DNA of 64,000 nucleotides from Flavobacterium sp. 270 (GTDB taxonomy: Bacteria > Bacteroidota > Bacteroidia > Flavobacteriales > Flavobacteriaceae). Both the position numbers and the translations under genes were made by a program. The notes beneath the pieces were generated by a model. That model was not told where the DNA came from and did no database searches. It saw nothing but the letters and a program-made list of their open reading frames with translations. Below, piece by piece: positions 63,249 to 64,000 of the stretch; within the stretch, counting starts at the first letter, position 1, and the number at the start of each line of letters is the position of its first letter. The DNA lies in NCBI RefSeq assembly GCF_004368785.1, contig NZ_SODM01000004.1, forward strand, positions 50,521-114,520. The letters are read 5' to 3'.

Positions 63249-63776
63249 ATGAAAAATAATCTATTTTTATTCCTATTGATGGCATTTTCGATAAATTCAG
63301 CTTTGGCACAGCACACCCCGGAGGAAAGAATAAGGCAGTTGGGAATTAACCTTCCCGAATTATCCAATCAAAACAACAATAGTTATACAAATGCTGTAAG
63401 AATTGGCAACCTGATCTATTTATCTGGTAAAGGTCCTTTGGGGCCTGATGGAAAATACACTATCGGAAAAGTTGGAAAAGATATCACTATTGAAAAAGCG
63501 AAAGAAGCTGCACGTTTTTGCGCTATCCACCAGCTTGCTGTTCTGAAGCAGGAACTTGGCAGCCTGTCTAAAGTAAAAAAAATTATTAAGGTAACAGGCT
63601 TTGTCAACAGCAGTCCTGACTTTTATGAACATCCCAAAGTAATAGACAGTTTCTCCAACCTGCTTATCGAAGTATTTGGCGAGAATGGCAGGCATTCCCG
63701 CACGGCGGTGGGTGTAGCTTCCCTGCCATTTAACTGGTCTGTAGAAGTAGATATGATAGTAGAAATAGAAGAGTGA
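63249..63776 (+). CDS. Secreted RidA/YjgF-family protein
   Basis: A 175-residue protein with signal peptide (LFLFLLMAFSINSALA). The rest has the RidA fold: YTNAVRIGNLIYLSGKGP near the start, EAARFCAIHQLAVLKQELG and a final RTAVGVASLPFNWSVEVDM. RidA proteins deaminate reactive enamines; the exported form may have another role. The Arg of the active site (SRTAVGV) is present. It is behind a terminator, so readthrough or its own promoter is needed. Confidence 0.88.
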   Translation: MKNNLFLFLLMAFSINSALAQHTPEERIRQLGINLPELSNQNNNSYTNAVRIGNLIYLSGKGPLGPDGKYTIGKVGKDITIEKAKEAARFCAIHQLAVLKQELGSLSKVKKIIKVTGFVNSSPDFYEHPKVIDSFSNLLIEVFGENGRHSRTAVGVASLPFNWSVEVDMIVEIEE

Positions 63777-64000
63777 TTTTCGGATTGAATTCTACATATA
63801 TTTTTAAAAACGCGTTGCCACTTTTGACCAGCAGATTAACTAGCAGAAAGCCTAGCAAATAAACTTTTAGCCTATTCCCCGCTTTTATGCAGGAACGATT
63901 AAGAAGTTGGCTGCTAATGCCATCATAAAAGGAAATGACAAATCGTTCATTTTATAGAAAAAGGGATAAAAAAATTTCTAATTTCATCGCCAAATTTTGA

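Overview
The window looks like a piece of a Flavobacterium-type genome (phylum Bacteroidota). The signs are a type IX secretion (T9SS) sorting domain at the end of one protein, DUF5977-type surface repeats, several promoters of the Bacteroidota form TAnnTTTG, a Bacteroidetes-type mobABC set, and generally AT-rich sequence with A/T-rich third codon positions. The species cannot be named from this sequence alone.

Layout. (1) 1-6091, minus strand: a very large secreted repeat protein that runs off the left edge, with near-identical 201-bp repeats, and a T9SS-sorted repeat protein. (2) About 6.6-25.5 kb: an accessory island, visibly richer in G+C than what follows. It carries mobilization genes (coupling protein, relaxase, accessory protein), a RadC/JAB-domain gene, two WG-repeat genes, a candidate small RNA, a leftover IS21-like end, and a DNA repair/mutagenesis block: Y-family polymerase, DNA polymerase III alpha, AlkB, UvrD-type helicase and exonuclease VII (xseA is frameshifted). 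No integrase and no mating-pore genes are visible. (3) 26-37 kb: four AraC-family regulators in a row, two sigma-54 enhancer-binding regulators and a TPR histidine kinase. (4) 36.7-53.4 kb: three long minus-strand operons rich in alpha/beta hydrolases, with two DoxX proteins, an isochorismatase-like hydrolase, an amidohydrolase, a porin-like protein, Dps, a TauE/SafE permease and GAPDH. A divergent plus-strand unit encodes a TetR repressor and a proline-iminopeptidase-like lipoprotein. (5) 53.9-57 kb: three more AraC regulators. (6) 57-59.3 kb: decayed genes and a second copy of a structured repeat. (7) 60-63.8 kb: SDR plus AraC, a secreted hydrolase and a secreted RidA-like protein.

How it fits together. 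The 26-64 kb part reads as a regulated stress/detoxification or catabolic region: seven alpha/beta hydrolases in two main families are mixed with eight AraC regulators, one TetR and two sigma-54 activators. The AraC genes include a duplicated A-B pair (27107/28176 and 53882/54933) on either side of the hydrolase operons. Upstream of two of these operons (about 42.6 and 53.55 kb) lies a conserved element with a palindrome (GTGAATAATTCAC type) at the same distance from a TAATTTTG box. A third copy lies before the first AraC gene, and there both palindrome arms have changed together. The tetR gene has two almost identical palindromes, one before itself and one before the next gene. These shared sites are the best evidence for an undescribed regulon here. 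The substrate or signal cannot be read from the sequence.
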